The position numbers and the translations under genes were made by a program. Positions 16,448 through 25,370 of a stretch of 38,017 nucleotides of DNA are shown here, in pieces. The notes below the pieces were generated by a model, which had not been told where the DNA came from, did no database searches, and worked only from the letters and a program-made list of their open reading frames with translations. Positions within the stretch are counted from its first letter, which is position 1; each line of letters begins with the position of its first letter. The stretch lies in contig NZ_BJUK01000036.1 in NCBI RefSeq assembly GCF_007989625.1, forward strand, positions 1-38,017. The letters run 5' to 3'. This stretch comes from Bisbaumannia pacifica (GTDB taxonomy: Bacteria > Pseudomonadota > Gammaproteobacteria > Pseudomonadales > Halomonadaceae).

Positions 16448-17536
16448 CTAGCCTGCATATTCCGCGCTGTTGCGCAGCGATTGCTCGATGTCCTGCAGCG
16501 TCATCTGGCCGTTGTTCAGCCTCTCCAGGTACCACGCCAGGCCGGCCTGGTCGGCATCACGCCCCAGAATGTTGCGGTATAGACTGCGCACCTGCGCCTG
16601 ACTGCCTCCCTGGGATGAATCATCCTGGAGCGCCGGGAACAGTCCGGTATCCTTGAGATACCCCGATAGGCTCTCGTAGAGCCCACCCTGAAACTCGATG
16701 TCGGTATCACGCATCTCGATGATCTGTTGAATCATCGATTCCTTGTCGGCGGCAGCAATATTCGGGTTCTGCTGGATGCGATTAATGGAGTCCATGGCCT
16801 GGGCCACGATGTCAGTGATGTTGTTGGCCATGACGCCCCAGGCGTTGGCCGTTGAGCTGGCCTGCAGCCGGTCCATATCGAAGCCGAAGCCCTGCTCATT
16901 CAGGCCCAGCTGGTTCTGATAGTCCTGCTGCATGCGCTCCATGTCGAAGCCATGCCCCTGGGCATTCAGGCCTCGCTGCTGTTGATACTGAGCATCTTGC
17001 TGAGCGACGGGGAGCGCCCGATCAATCATGGCGCCCTGTGCGGCACCGGCGGCCATGCTGCTATTGAGCAGTCCGCGCTGATTGGCGAGCTGCTGGCCCT
17101 GGGTTGCGGCGCGTTGCATCAGCGGCGAGTTGCTGCCGAGTAGCTGATTCAGGTGATCCGCTGTCGATGTCGCTCTCGCTCGAGAGCCGATCAGCCCTGT
17201 CCCAGGCGAGGCGCCACTGGCGCTTCCACCGCCCTGATTCAGCTTGGAAAGGTAATCTTCGACAGTCCCGGGGCCTTCATAGTGGAAGCCGCTCTGGGAT
17301 GAGGAGGACGGCGATTGGCTTGAGGCAGACGATCCGGAGGACGACCCAGAAGACGACTGGCCGCCGCCGGTCGTGCCGAATCGGGTGTTGTATACGTCCT
17401 GAAGCTTGCCGCGGACCTGCCCGAGCGACATGTCTCCAGACTGGATGCTGTCGGCGTACCACTGGGCAGCCGAGCGATCAACCGCGCGGCCCTTATAGAT
17501 CTCGTCGTAGAGCTTGTTGACGGCTTGGAGTGACAT
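16448..17536 (-). CDS. DUF4214-domain virion-associated protein
   Basis: The 362-residue product has a C-terminal DUF4214 unit (about 314-362) with the hallmark LYRNILGRDADQAGLAWYL. A second, more divergent copy is at the N-terminus (about 1-52: VNKLYDEIYKGRAVD then QWYADSIQSGDMS). A serine/glycine linker and glutamine-rich helical repeats (QGHGFDMERMQ and QGFGFDMDRLQ) lie between. DUF4214 is found in secreted, S-layer-associated and phage proteins. ATG at 17536 is favoured over one at 17557 because AGGAG lies six bases before it. It sits between the fibre module and the internal proteins, so a structural or adhesion role is likely. Confidence 0.75.
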   Translation of the reverse strand: MSLQAVNKLYDEIYKGRAVDRSAAQWYADSIQSGDMSLGQVRGKLQDVYNTRFGTTGGGQSSSGSSSGSSASSQSPSSSSQSGFHYEGPGTVEDYLSKLNQGGGSASGASPGTGLIGSRARATSTADHLNQLLGSNSPLMQRAATQGQQLANQRGLLNSSMAAGAAQGAMIDRALPVAQQDAQYQQQRGLNAQGHGFDMERMQQDYQNQLGLNEQGFGFDMDRLQASSTANAWGVMANNITDIVAQAMDSINRIQQNPNIAAADKESMIQQIIEMRDTDIEFQGGLYESLSGYLKDTGLFPALQDDSSQGGSQAQVRSLYRNILGRDADQAGLAWYLERLNNGQMTLQDIEQSLRNSAEYAG

Positions 17537-17569
17537 GCTTGGCTCCTGTCGCTTCACAGCGATAGCGGG

Positions 17570-18208
17570 TTATATGGTCAGCCGATCACCGGAGATGGCA
17601 TCGACCTCTTCGAGAGACTGCGCGTCACGAACCGCTCCGACCAGCCGCTGCCGACGGCCAGTGAGCACCTGCGCCTGGCGGAACTGCTCGGCATTGGCCT
17701 CTACCGCCTGGCAGAGCTCTAGCATGGTTTCGGTGCCCCCACCCTCATTGCGGCCGGCGAGAATCTGCTCGAGTACCGGTGTGGCGGGCGGGGTCCCTTG
17801 CTCGCCAGCGGCGTGCCACTCCAGGTAGGCGCGGGCCTCGGCGTCCTGGTGCGCCCATGAGAGAGGCTCGGGCTCTGGATAGTCACGCACTAGAGGGGCC
17901 ACGGCCGAGGTATACGCGGCGTTGATTCGCTCGATTGCAGACTCCCTCGCGTCCTCAAGCTGCAGTGCGAGTTCATCGGGGGTGAAGTCGCGCACCTGCC
18001 AAGTCTGGCGCCACACCCCATCCTCACCTCGCTCGGGCGGGCCCTCGGTGACCACATCGCCGTCGGGGCGAGCGGTTGCGTGGAGTACCGCATAGCCCAA
18101 AGGTGCTAACTGGCTATCGGAGGGGGTGCGAGGCAGGCTGACGCTGGGGTTTGCCTTGCGAATCTGCGTCAGTGTTGCGGCGGTTCCGCTACCGGTTTCG
18201 ACGTACAT
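17570..18208 (-). CDS. Phage tail-fibre assembly-like protein (DUF4376-like)
   Basis: The 212-residue protein begins with a small beta-rich region (to about 75), then a helical region with DFTPDELALQLEDARESAIERINAAY. That helix pattern matches the DUF4376-type tail-fibre accessory or assembly proteins of many phages. AAGGGGG lies six bases before the ATG. It is encoded right after the beta-propeller protein, the usual place for a fibre-folding chaperone. Family assignment is by pattern only. Confidence 0.6.
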   Translation of the reverse strand: MYVETGSGTAATLTQIRKANPSVSLPRTPSDSQLAPLGYAVLHATARPDGDVVTEGPPERGEDGVWRQTWQVRDFTPDELALQLEDARESAIERINAAYTSAVAPLVRDYPEPEPLSWAHQDAEARAYLEWHAAGEQGTPPATPVLEQILAGRNEGGGTETMLELCQAVEANAEQFRQAQVLTGRRQRLVGAVRDAQSLEEVDAISGDRLTI

Positions 18209-18223
18209 TACAAGCCCCCTTTG

Positions 18224-19228
18224 TTATGCCGCCAGCCACGGCTGATAAATACCAAGAGACACGACATCCTGGTCGTTTGACGCTGCAAAGTAGTGCTTAA
18301 AATTGCCATCACTGTCATATACCCTGACAAGCCCCTCGAATGAACTACCATTTCCGCCGGTGGCGACATATACATCACCACTCTTTCCCACCTTCGCCTG
18401 AGTAAGCGGGGTGATTGAGCTAGTTTTTTGCCAGACCAAGCCGAGGCTTGGTGTAAGCTTAGCAATATTTCCACTCTGGGAGGTGACAATAACGTCTCCA
18501 TCGGGAGACATGGATAGCCCCCAACACGATGAGCCTAAACTGTAGGAATGTTCTTGTAGCAAGGTGGTTTTGTTATGAGCTAGAACTCCGCTCGATGTTG
18601 TTGAATATACAAACTCTTCCCCACAGACTATCCGCATATAACGGTTCGCAGTCGCTCCTCGGTACTCTTTGGAAATAATAGCGCCCGTTGACGAGTCGAG
18701 CTTAAAAATATAAGCCCCCAAAACGTAAACGTGGCTTCCGCCAGGGGAAAGGGACAAATCAAACACATAATCGTTATATGTATCAAGGAGCGGCTCTCGG
18801 CTCCATAGTGTGATGCCGTCGCTAACACGAACCTTCCTGACGTACTGTTTTGCTCTATTTGAGCCGCGGTGTGTCAGGTAAATAGCATCCCCCGATGGGT
18901 CACAATCCAAGCCAGTAATGCTGGTCTCAATGAGCGCTTGATATACAACCTCCCCGGCACCCCCTCCCGGGGGGTAGGTTACTACCGTGCTCCCTCCAGT
19001 GCCGGCGCCCGAGCTTGCGGAATCGTTGCCATCAAAGGAGGCGAAGACTCTACCCGACTCGCTCACCGCAATAGCCCGGACCCCCCTATCTGTGTATGGC
19101 CTAATGCTCCAATTTTCTTGCTGCGAAGACGGGTCTAAACTGCGCAACCGGCCATCCGACTCAGCGGTGCCGGTGAATAGCAAGTCGTCACCGAGAGGCA
19201 CTCCGGCGCCCAGCATCATCTCCAGCAT
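18224..19228 (-). CDS. Beta-propeller tail protein, candidate receptor-binding protein
   Basis: The 334-residue product is a run of about six or seven repeated beta-sheet blades, with recurring patterns such as GRVFASF, GDAIYLTH, GSHVYVLG, GDVIVTSQSGNIAKL and GDVYVAT, typical of PQQ- or WD40-like propellers. The start at 19228 overlaps the fibre stop (TGATG) and follows GGAGGA; the longer upstream frame is a shadow of the fibre gene. By eye it is about 45% GC, clearly lower than its neighbours, which suggests module exchange. Following the fibre and preceding an assembly-like protein, it may be the receptor-recognition tip; this is inferred. Confidence 0.75.
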   Translation of the reverse strand: MLEMMLGAGVPLGDDLLFTGTAESDGRLRSLDPSSQQENWSIRPYTDRGVRAIAVSESGRVFASFDGNDSASSGAGTGGSTVVTYPPGGGAGEVVYQALIETSITGLDCDPSGDAIYLTHRGSNRAKQYVRKVRVSDGITLWSREPLLDTYNDYVFDLSLSPGGSHVYVLGAYIFKLDSSTGAIISKEYRGATANRYMRIVCGEEFVYSTTSSGVLAHNKTTLLQEHSYSLGSSCWGLSMSPDGDVIVTSQSGNIAKLTPSLGLVWQKTSSITPLTQAKVGKSGDVYVATGGNGSSFEGLVRVYDSDGNFKHYFAASNDQDVVSLGIYQPWLAA

Positions 19229-20268
19229 CAGAGATCCTCCCCGCCACTGACGAAGCCCCGCCAGTCGATGCCATCCCATAGCAGCGTTACCGCGGTCCAG
19301 GACGTGCGCAGCTCGGGAGCGGTGCCCTCCGACCAGGCAATCCCTGCCGGCCACGTCACGGCACCAGCGCTGCCGACTAGCCGCACGACGATAACCATCG
19401 CCCGGTTAGCGCCCGGGGCATTTGCAAATGCCAACGTCCGGTTGACGCTGGCGTCGATGCGGAATACCTGCTGCTGGGCGAGATCAAGCGTGTCGGTGCC
19501 GACGGCGCTGGCGAGGTCATACCTGCCGGCAGAGAACGCCGCGGCGGTGAGCGGGTGGCCCGCCATGTCGATAGGGCCGGTGGCACTGCCGGTCAGCACG
19601 GTTTTCGAGGTCCAGTCGCCGCTGACACCGGGCTCGCTCGCGGCCACGTCTGGCAAGTCGTTCAGCAGCTCCCAATACTCGCCGCTATGCTTGACGGATG
19701 CGGGCTTGGCGAGTGCGCCGGTCAGCGAGGACCACAGCCCCTTGAAGCTCGCCGCCGCTCGGGCTGACGCCTCGGACTCCGCCGCGCCTTCCTCGCTTGC
19801 AGCGGCGTTGCCTGCCGCCTCAATCGCAGCCACTTTGGCGGCCTCGATTTCGGCCACACTGATTGCCAGTTCGATGTTGCCGGCGGTGAGGTCGCTGGCG
19901 ATGGTGGCGCTGGTGTGCGCCTTCAGCACGACATAGAGGTTTTTGCTCGCCGGATCGCGGAAAACTTCATTCAGCGCATAATCCGTAGCGGTCGCCCAGT
20001 CTCCCCGCCAGCCGAACCCGGCCATTAGCACCAGATTGCCCTCGGCATCGAAGCCCACCGCCCGATTCCGGCGCTGCAGGGCCGTGGCATCCAGCTCCTG
20101 GGGGCCCTCCCCCGCTGGCAGCTTGAGGCTACGGTCGGTATCGATGGCCACCTGCTGAAATCCGGCGGTCACCTCGTCGAACTTCTGATCGACGGCACCG
20201 GCCTCGACGGTCGTGCCGGGCTGGAAACGCTGCCCTTCATCGGCGTTGGAGTAGTAACGATCAGCCAC
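19228..20268 (-). CDS. Tail fibre protein
   Basis: The 346-residue product starts with a virion-attachment-like region (RYYSNADEGQRFQPG, and a segment aligning with podovirus fibre stems). An alanine/glutamate-rich helical shaft follows (about 140-170, AAKVAAIEAAGNAAASEE), and then a fibre body containing SFKGLWSSLTG and KHSGEYWELLNDL, a motif common in tail-fibre and collar proteins. The GTG start at 20268 lies seven bases after GGAGG and overlaps the upstream gene by eight bases. It probably links the propeller protein to the tail. Confidence 0.8.
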   Translation of the reverse strand: MADRYYSNADEGQRFQPGTTVEAGAVDQKFDEVTAGFQQVAIDTDRSLKLPAGEGPQELDATALQRRNRAVGFDAEGNLVLMAGFGWRGDWATATDYALNEVFRDPASKNLYVVLKAHTSATIASDLTAGNIELAISVAEIEAAKVAAIEAAGNAAASEEGAAESEASARAAASFKGLWSSLTGALAKPASVKHSGEYWELLNDLPDVAASEPGVSGDWTSKTVLTGSATGPIDMAGHPLTAAAFSAGRYDLASAVGTDTLDLAQQQVFRIDASVNRTLAFANAPGANRAMVIVVRLVGSAGAVTWPAGIAWSEGTAPELRTSWTAVTLLWDGIDWRGFVSGGEDL

Positions 20269-22075
20269 GGCGAGGCCTCCGATGGTCGAAGTGAATGTCG
20301 TAGCCGAGGATCTCGTGGGGCGAGCTGCTCGACTTCGAGTAGATGGCGAAGTTGATGGCGGTGCCGGTTCCGGCGACGTTCATCGGCTCCTGGCCGAGCG
20401 AGGGCACCGACCAACTGAGGTTGTTCCAGGTCGCCACGTCCCAGAGTCCGCCACCCAGGAGGAACTGGATAAACTCGCGGCGCGGGATGCCGGTCTCGGT
20501 GCGGCCGTAGTCGAAGTCGGGCAGGATGGAGATATTGGCGTCGGAGCCGGAGCGCACGTCCCAGAACACACGGCGGAAGCGCTTGCGCATGCTGGGGCTG
20601 CGCAGGTTGTTGTAGGCCAGGGTCAGGAAGGCCTCGATGTCAGTGCCACCAAAGGTCGTGGCGCCGTTGTCGAGGCGGTAGATCATGCCGGCGTTGGAGC
20701 CGAACAGCAGCATCTCGTTACCGTCGTCGAGCTCGCCCGAGTAGGCCACGGCCACCTGGTGGGGGAAGCGCACGGTGGTGATACCGGCCGGGCTCATGTA
20801 GATCCCGGTGCCGTTGTCGAACCACACGCGGTACTGGGCGCGCTGCTTGCTGATCGCCGATGCAACCACGCGGGTGAACAGCTGATTCTGGAGAAAAAGC
20901 GGCTCGACCGGGTGGCCGGGCTGCATCGGCCGAAAATCGCCGTAGGCGTTGGTAGCCTCCAGGCTGGCGATGCCACGCTCGGCGATGAAGTACGGTTGCA
21001 TCAGGGACTGGGCCGAATACGGCCGGCCACCGGAGTTGGGCACCGTGGTCTTGAGCTGCCAATCCTCGGCGTTGGTGCCGTAAAGGGTCTGAATGCTGTC
21101 TCGGCACACCACATGCAGCACGCCACCAGGCCCCAGCAGCAGGCCGGTGAGTGTTTGCCCCACACCGATTTCCCCGGCCCCGCCGGTGGCGGCGTCCCAG
21201 TTCTCGGGATCGCCAATCCCCGAGTGCTGAAGGCTGCCGGGCTCGAACCCGAGGAACAGGTGGTTCTTGAACAGGGCGATGAAGCAGGCCCCGGACGGCG
21301 CGTCGGCCAGCACGGTGTAGTTCAGCTCAAGGTCGGGCACCGACAGCCGCCGCGGGTAGTTGCCGCTGCCGATGGTGAGGGTGATGTAGGCCACGTCATT
21401 GGGCGCGATGCCGGTCAGGTCGATGTCCAGCGTGGTGTTGGTGCTGCCGTCGCCCAGCACATCCGCCACGGTCAACAGCGTCGTGCCGTCGCGGCCGATC
21501 ACCGTGACGCCGGTGATGTCGCGACTGCCGGTATCGGTCACGGTGATGGTGTCGCCGGAAGCGGCGTAGGTGGCGCCATCGGGCAACTCGCCAACGAGGG
21601 CGCCGGACAGCTCCACCACCGAGACATAGTCGCCGGCCTCGTCCGCCGGCAGCTGCACGCCAAAGGGCTTGCCCTGGCCCACGCCGAAAAGTGTGCGCCC
21701 GCCCTCGGTGCCGGTGACGTTGCCCTCGGCCCACTCGTGGCGCCCTGGGTGCGCCTCAGCGAGGAAGCGCCAGGCGCTGTCATCCAGTTGGAAAAGCGCC
21801 GCCCAGCGCTGAGGGTCGCCGCCCTCCTCCGCCGACGCTCGCGGCGCCTGCTCGCGAATGGCGAGAATCCGGTCGCTTAGTGACGCCACGCCCAGGATCG
21901 GCCCCTCGCCCGGGACTTCGGGCCCCTCCGCGGCATAGCCCTCGATGCGACGATATCCGCCAGTCACGGGACACTCGTAGTTGACCGCATACAGGCAGGC
22001 GCCAGGGTCGAGCTGGGTGGGTGGGGTGACCAGGTTGATGCCGCCAGTTAGAGGAGTGTAGGCGGATCGACTCAT
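20261..22075 (-). CDS. Tail tube / tail tubular protein B-like
   Basis: The 604-residue protein begins YTPLTGGINLVTPPTQLDPG, followed by NYECPVTGGYRRIEGY, a beta-rich pattern shared by podovirus tail proteins that follow the head-tail adaptor and act like T7 tail tubular protein B. The rest is rich in beta-strand sequence with propeller-like turns. It overlaps the adaptor gene by four bases (ATGA), a coupling typical of stoichiometric tail components. The adaptor-tail-fibre gene order supports the call; the family match is by recognition, not alignment. Confidence 0.75.
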   Translation of the reverse strand: MSRSAYTPLTGGINLVTPPTQLDPGACLYAVNYECPVTGGYRRIEGYAAEGPEVPGEGPILGVASLSDRILAIREQAPRASAEEGGDPQRWAALFQLDDSAWRFLAEAHPGRHEWAEGNVTGTEGGRTLFGVGQGKPFGVQLPADEAGDYVSVVELSGALVGELPDGATYAASGDTITVTDTGSRDITGVTVIGRDGTTLLTVADVLGDGSTNTTLDIDLTGIAPNDVAYITLTIGSGNYPRRLSVPDLELNYTVLADAPSGACFIALFKNHLFLGFEPGSLQHSGIGDPENWDAATGGAGEIGVGQTLTGLLLGPGGVLHVVCRDSIQTLYGTNAEDWQLKTTVPNSGGRPYSAQSLMQPYFIAERGIASLEATNAYGDFRPMQPGHPVEPLFLQNQLFTRVVASAISKQRAQYRVWFDNGTGIYMSPAGITTVRFPHQVAVAYSGELDDGNEMLLFGSNAGMIYRLDNGATTFGGTDIEAFLTLAYNNLRSPSMRKRFRRVFWDVRSGSDANISILPDFDYGRTETGIPRREFIQFLLGGGLWDVATWNNLSWSVPSLGQEPMNVAGTGTAINFAIYSKSSSSPHEILGYDIHFDHRRPRRG

Positions 22076-22698
22076 GCCAACGGCCCTCCAAATGACATCT
22101 CGGGCAGCTGCGTGACTTCCATGGTGCTGATCACGCCCCGGTAGTTCATGCGCGCTTGCTGAACCACCTCGGGGGCGTTCTCGTAGAGGCCGTACTGCAG
22201 CATCGCTCGATAGACAATGGCCATGTGGTAGCGCTCGGGAAGGCGAGGCACGTCGCCACCCTCCTCCAGCACCTGTGGCGAGCGCCAGTATTCGAAGGTG
22301 ATCTCGCTAGACGACTCGGGAAAGGCATTGAGGCGTAGCGTACTGTCCGGCGCGATGCTGACGTACTGCACCGAACCTTTAGGGTCACGGAAGCGATCAC
22401 GAAACTCGCCCCATGACAGGGCGTGCAGCGACTTGTCGCCCAGTCGCAGGGTGGGCTCGTCCCAGTCCTCGAAGTCCTCGGGAAGCGGATACTGGTCAAA
22501 TGCGGGCTCAACCGCGACGCTTCCCTGGGCCCAGGCGAAACGCCAGCGGCGCCGTTCCACCTGGATCTCTCGCCACGCCTCACGCACCCAGCCAATCAGC
22601 CGGGCATACTCACCAGACTGGCCGCCGATACTGGCCGGGCCGTTGCCGGCTGCACCCACCTCCTGGCGCAGCCGCTGACACAGCTCGAGGAAGGTCAT
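22072..22698 (-). CDS. Head-tail adaptor (SU10-adaptor / tail tubular A-like)
   Basis: The 208-residue protein fits the adaptor family that joins the portal ring to the short tail: an N-terminal helix TFLELCQRLRQEVG, the segment RLIGWVREAWREIQ and WRFAWAQGSVAVE, then a beta-rich middle and a helical C-terminal part (YHMAIVYRAMLQYGLYE). The start at 22698 has GAGGAG eight bases upstream. Its position between capsid and tail-tube genes matches podoviruses with this capsid type. Confidence 0.8.
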   Translation of the reverse strand: MTFLELCQRLRQEVGAAGNGPASIGGQSGEYARLIGWVREAWREIQVERRRWRFAWAQGSVAVEPAFDQYPLPEDFEDWDEPTLRLGDKSLHALSWGEFRDRFRDPKGSVQYVSIAPDSTLRLNAFPESSSEITFEYWRSPQVLEEGGDVPRLPERYHMAIVYRAMLQYGLYENAPEVVQQARMNYRGVISTMEVTQLPEMSFGGPLA

Positions 22699-22701
22699 GG
22701 T

Positions 22702-23124
22702 TTACTCCTCGACGCTGAGCACCGTATAGGGGTAGGACGGCACCTGCACCCACTCCTCGGTCTCGGTGTCGAGGCGGCTCTCTGTGGCGTTCCTGAGGGA
22801 CTGGAACAGGCCCTCGCCGATGGTCACCTGTTCACCTCGCTTGATGCGCACGGTCCGACCGTTGCAGCCGAGGAATACGGGCTGCTTGTCCTTGCCGTCC
22901 TTGTGGATCTCGATGGTGTAGCGCTTCTCGCCCTTGCGCACAGCGATGCCGCCATCGCTGAGCTTGGGCTTGGCCGGAGAGGGGCTGTCTTCTCCCAGGG
23001 CCTCGCGCAGCTTGTCGCGGATTGTTTCCTCGGCGGGGTTGCCCTTGAGGGTCACGCCGAGAATGTTGGCCTGCTCCTTGAGCTGTTCTTTGCTCAGGCT
23101 GTTGAGGTCGAGGTTGTCACTCAT
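22702..23124 (-). CDS. Small structural protein with SAP/Rho-N-like N-terminus
   Basis: The 140-residue product begins with a charged helix-extended-helix unit (LSKEQLKEQANILGVTLKG, residues about 8-26) like the SAP/HeH/Rho-N domains seen in phage head proteins. A beta-rich C-terminal part follows (RYTIEIHKDGKDKQPVFLGCNGRTVRIKRG). ATG at 23124 is chosen because AGGAG precedes it by eight bases; an upstream in-frame ATG at 23157 has no such site. Between capsid and adaptor it is likely a head decoration or completion protein. The exact role is unknown. Confidence 0.75.
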   Translation of the reverse strand: MSDNLDLNSLSKEQLKEQANILGVTLKGNPAEETIRDKLREALGEDSPSPAKPKLSDGGIAVRKGEKRYTIEIHKDGKDKQPVFLGCNGRTVRIKRGEQVTIGEGLFQSLRNATESRLDTETEEWVQVPSYPYTVLSVEE

Positions 23125-23137
23125 GGTGGGGTCTCCT

Positions 23138-23155
23138 GCGGTCCTCACGGACGGC
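23138..23155 (-). repeat. GNRA-loop hairpin, copy C
   Basis: On the transcript strand GTCC-GTGA-GGAC forms a four-base-pair stem, extended by two more pairs across a single mismatch, with a GUGA loop. It is 14 bases upstream of the ATG at 23124, which has its own AGGAG. It shares the GCGG(C/T)CCTCACGG(G/A)CGGC form with copies D and F. Confidence 0.7.
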
Positions 23156-23225
23156 ATTGGTCACAAAGCAGCGAGGCGACCCGCAGGCCGCCTCGCTCGG
23201 TTACTGGCCCACGCCAGCGTTAGGG

Positions 23226-24218
23226 TCAGGCCAGGTCGGTGGCTGCCACTTCGAGGCGCACCATCCATGCCTCATTGGCACGGAAGCCCTTCCAGTAGGT
23301 CTTCCAGCCGACCCAGCCGATCTGGCCCAGCTTGTCGTTGGAGTCGATCTGGCCAGGCTGGCGGATCTTCATCTCCACCGCTTCCTTGCCCTTCAGCGCG
23401 ATATGCCCGTAGGCATCTTTGCCGAAGTAGACGACCGGGTAGACGTCGGCGTTAGCGCCGCTGGTGGAGACCATGCCGTTCTCGACGCCGCCGGCATCCT
23501 CGAAGGGCTCGAGCACCGGGGTGAGGATGTAGCGCACGTCCTCGACCTTGCCGATCTCATAGGGCAGCGCCTTCATGGAGCCGTACTTCTCGGTGGGCAC
23601 GAAGCCCGGCAGGTCGCGAATGTCGCCTTCCAGGTGGGTGTGCGCCACGGCGATGTAGGCGGCGTCGATGGCCTCGGTGCCGTACTTCACGCTGGAGCTC
23701 ACCATGCTGGTGACCTTCTTGGCTCGCTCGACCTTGAGCGCCCGGGTCACGGCGCGCTGCTTGGCCAGGCTGATCGGCGTGTTGACCGAGCTGCGGGCCG
23801 AGCCGTTCGCGTAGAACACGTTGGTTCCGCCGCGAAGAATGCCCCACATCAGCGACTCGATGGTCTCAGCCGCCTGCTCACCGGTCATGGTGGTGGCGTC
23901 CTTGAGCACCGGATCTTCGGCTAGGTCCTGCACCTTATCGCTGAGCTCCACCACGTCGCCGTACTGATCAAGGGTGACGGACACGTCCTCGTACTGCATG
24001 GCTTTGGAGGTCGGTGCCGACCCCTCAGTCAGCGGTGTGGTCGCCAGTGCCAGCGGCACCGGGCGGCGAAACTTCACCGACTCGGACTTGTTCTTCGGTA
24101 CCGGCTTGGACATGCCGAACTTGGCCAGGCAGGTGATCGGCTCGGCGTGCTTGAGGTGTTCGGCCATCGCCCAGAATTCGGTGCGCTGGGAAAGGCCGGA
24201 GTAGTTGGTCGTAGCCAT
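23226..24218 (-). CDS. N4-gp56 family major capsid protein
   Basis: The 330-residue protein matches the N4-gp56 family of HK97-fold major capsid proteins: N-terminal arm (SGLSQRTEFWAMAEHLKHAEPITCLAKFG), the segment DVSVTLDQYGDVVELSDKV, and the C-terminal YPVVYFGKDAYGHIALKG with a VRLEVAATDLA end. AAGGA precedes the ATG by about ten bases. The 174-base gap upstream holds no gene, only a stem-loop. It follows the scaffold gene, as expected. Confidence 0.88.
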   Translation of the reverse strand: MATTNYSGLSQRTEFWAMAEHLKHAEPITCLAKFGMSKPVPKNKSESVKFRRPVPLALATTPLTEGSAPTSKAMQYEDVSVTLDQYGDVVELSDKVQDLAEDPVLKDATTMTGEQAAETIESLMWGILRGGTNVFYANGSARSSVNTPISLAKQRAVTRALKVERAKKVTSMVSSSVKYGTEAIDAAYIAVAHTHLEGDIRDLPGFVPTEKYGSMKALPYEIGKVEDVRYILTPVLEPFEDAGGVENGMVSTSGANADVYPVVYFGKDAYGHIALKGKEAVEMKIRQPGQIDSNDKLGQIGWVGWKTYWKGFRANEAWMVRLEVAATDLA

Positions 24219-24244
24219 GGTGTTGGTCCTTGAGTGTCAGAAGG

Positions 24245-24267
24245 GAAAGGCGTCTCGCTGCCCTTTC
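24245..24267. repeat. Stem-loop upstream of capsid gene
   Basis: GAAAGG (24245-24250) pairs with CCTTTC (24262-24267) around an 11-base loop, about 25 bases upstream of the capsid start in the 174-base gap between scaffold and capsid. It has no T-run and is not of the GNRA-loop family. It could serve mRNA stability or boost capsid expression; this is inferred. Confidence 0.35.
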
Positions 24268-24392
24268 GCTTGCTCACACGGAGGAGCCACACAAGTCCCC
24301 CGCGTCCCGGTGGGAGGCAGGGTCTTCGGGGTCGTCCGCTTGCTTGCGGCGGGCTGGTTCTCGCCTATAGGATTCGGCGGCCGAACGGCGGC

Positions 24393-25331
24393 CTAGCCCT
24401 TTTCGGCGAAGTAGTCGAACAGCGCATCCTCGTCGTCGTCGGGGATCTCGCTGCGTCGGCGTCCGCCCCGGTTGGGGACGGTTCGAGCGGCCTGCAGCTG
24501 TCGCTGACGACGTTGCTGGAGACCTTGGTTGGCCTGGGGCGCGGCCTGGCCCTGGCTCAGCTTGAAGCTCTGCAGCAGGAAGGCGGCGTCGGCGGCCTCC
24601 TCGCTGTTGGTAAACTGCTGAACGGCGACCGGCTGCTCGCGCAGCCAGGCATGAAAGTTGGGAGTCTGGATCACCTCGCGCCAATCGGGGTGCTGAGCCT
24701 CCAGCGCCTGCTCTTGGGCAAGACGGGTCTGCTGCTCGGCCTGTGCCTGGATCGGGCTAAGCTGGCTTTCGATCTGCTGGAGACGGCTCTCGTAGTGCGT
24801 CTTCAGCGTGGAGAGCTGCTGCTCCATGGCCTGCGCAGCCTCAGGGAAGTCCTCCTTGAAGGCCTGCCAGGCTTCATCGCTCATACCGGAGCCTTCCGGA
24901 TTGTCGCCGGCCTCTCCTTCCTTGGTCGTGGACAGGCCGCCGCGCTGCTGGAGCTTCCGGTTCTCCTCCTCCAGCTGTTGGATCTTGCGCTGCAGGGCGC
25001 TCTGCCGCCCCAGGTCGGACTGGTAGCGGTGCTGCCACTGCTGTGCTTCCTGTTCGAGGCGTGCCAGGCGCTGCTCGGCGGTCTCTTGCTGAGGCGCGCC
25101 GTCTTCGCCAATATCATCACCACCCACCCCATCCTCTTCGCCGTTGTCGGCAGCGGTATAACGGCCATGCTCATCACGCGCCTGGCCGGCATCGCCAGTG
25201 TCCTCGCCATCCGTCTCGCGCGGAGGCTGTGGGCCAGCGCCCTCCTCTCCGGCAAACTCGTTGAACAGGGCGTCAGCCTCCTGATCGTCGGCGTCCAGAT
25301 GCTCGGGGGCGGCGTTGTCGTTACGGTCCAT
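24393..25331 (-). CDS. Capsid scaffolding protein
   Basis: The 312-residue protein is highly charged, with an acidic disordered N-terminal third, a long coiled-coil (about 85-130, LARLEQEAQQWQHRYQ and QRKIQQLEEENRKLQQR), a second helical region (about 165-220) and a basic then acidic tail (GRRRSEIPDDDEDALFDYF). This acidic/coiled-coil/basic make-up between portal and capsid is characteristic of podovirus scaffold proteins. The start has GGAG six bases upstream, preceded by a GUGA-loop hairpin. Confidence 0.8.
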   Translation of the reverse strand: MDRNDNAAPEHLDADDQEADALFNEFAGEEGAGPQPPRETDGEDTGDAGQARDEHGRYTAADNGEEDGVGGDDIGEDGAPQQETAEQRLARLEQEAQQWQHRYQSDLGRQSALQRKIQQLEEENRKLQQRGGLSTTKEGEAGDNPEGSGMSDEAWQAFKEDFPEAAQAMEQQLSTLKTHYESRLQQIESQLSPIQAQAEQQTRLAQEQALEAQHPDWREVIQTPNFHAWLREQPVAVQQFTNSEEAADAAFLLQSFKLSQGQAAPQANQGLQQRRQRQLQAARTVPNRGGRRRSEIPDDDEDALFDYFAEKG

Positions 25332-25342
25332 GGGTTGCTCCA

Positions 25343-25360
25343 GCGGCCCTCACGGGCGGC
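25343..25360 (-). repeat. GNRA-loop hairpin, copy D
   Basis: GCCC-GTGA-GGGC on the transcript strand, plus two more pairs beyond a G-G/C-C mismatch, GUGA loop. It lies 11 bases upstream of the scaffold ATG; a separate GGAG lies between hairpin and start. Confidence 0.75.
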
Positions 25361-25370
25361 CATCGGTGGG

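Noticed and set aside
20282-21880. 532-residue plus-strand open frame opposite the tail-tube gene
   Set aside because: Mirror of the minus-strand gene with histidine/valine/glycine-rich shadow composition.
24274-24684. Minus-strand open frame overlapping the scaffold end and the capsid gap
   Set aside because: Arginine/alanine-rich shadow of the scaffold frame with no independent start signal.
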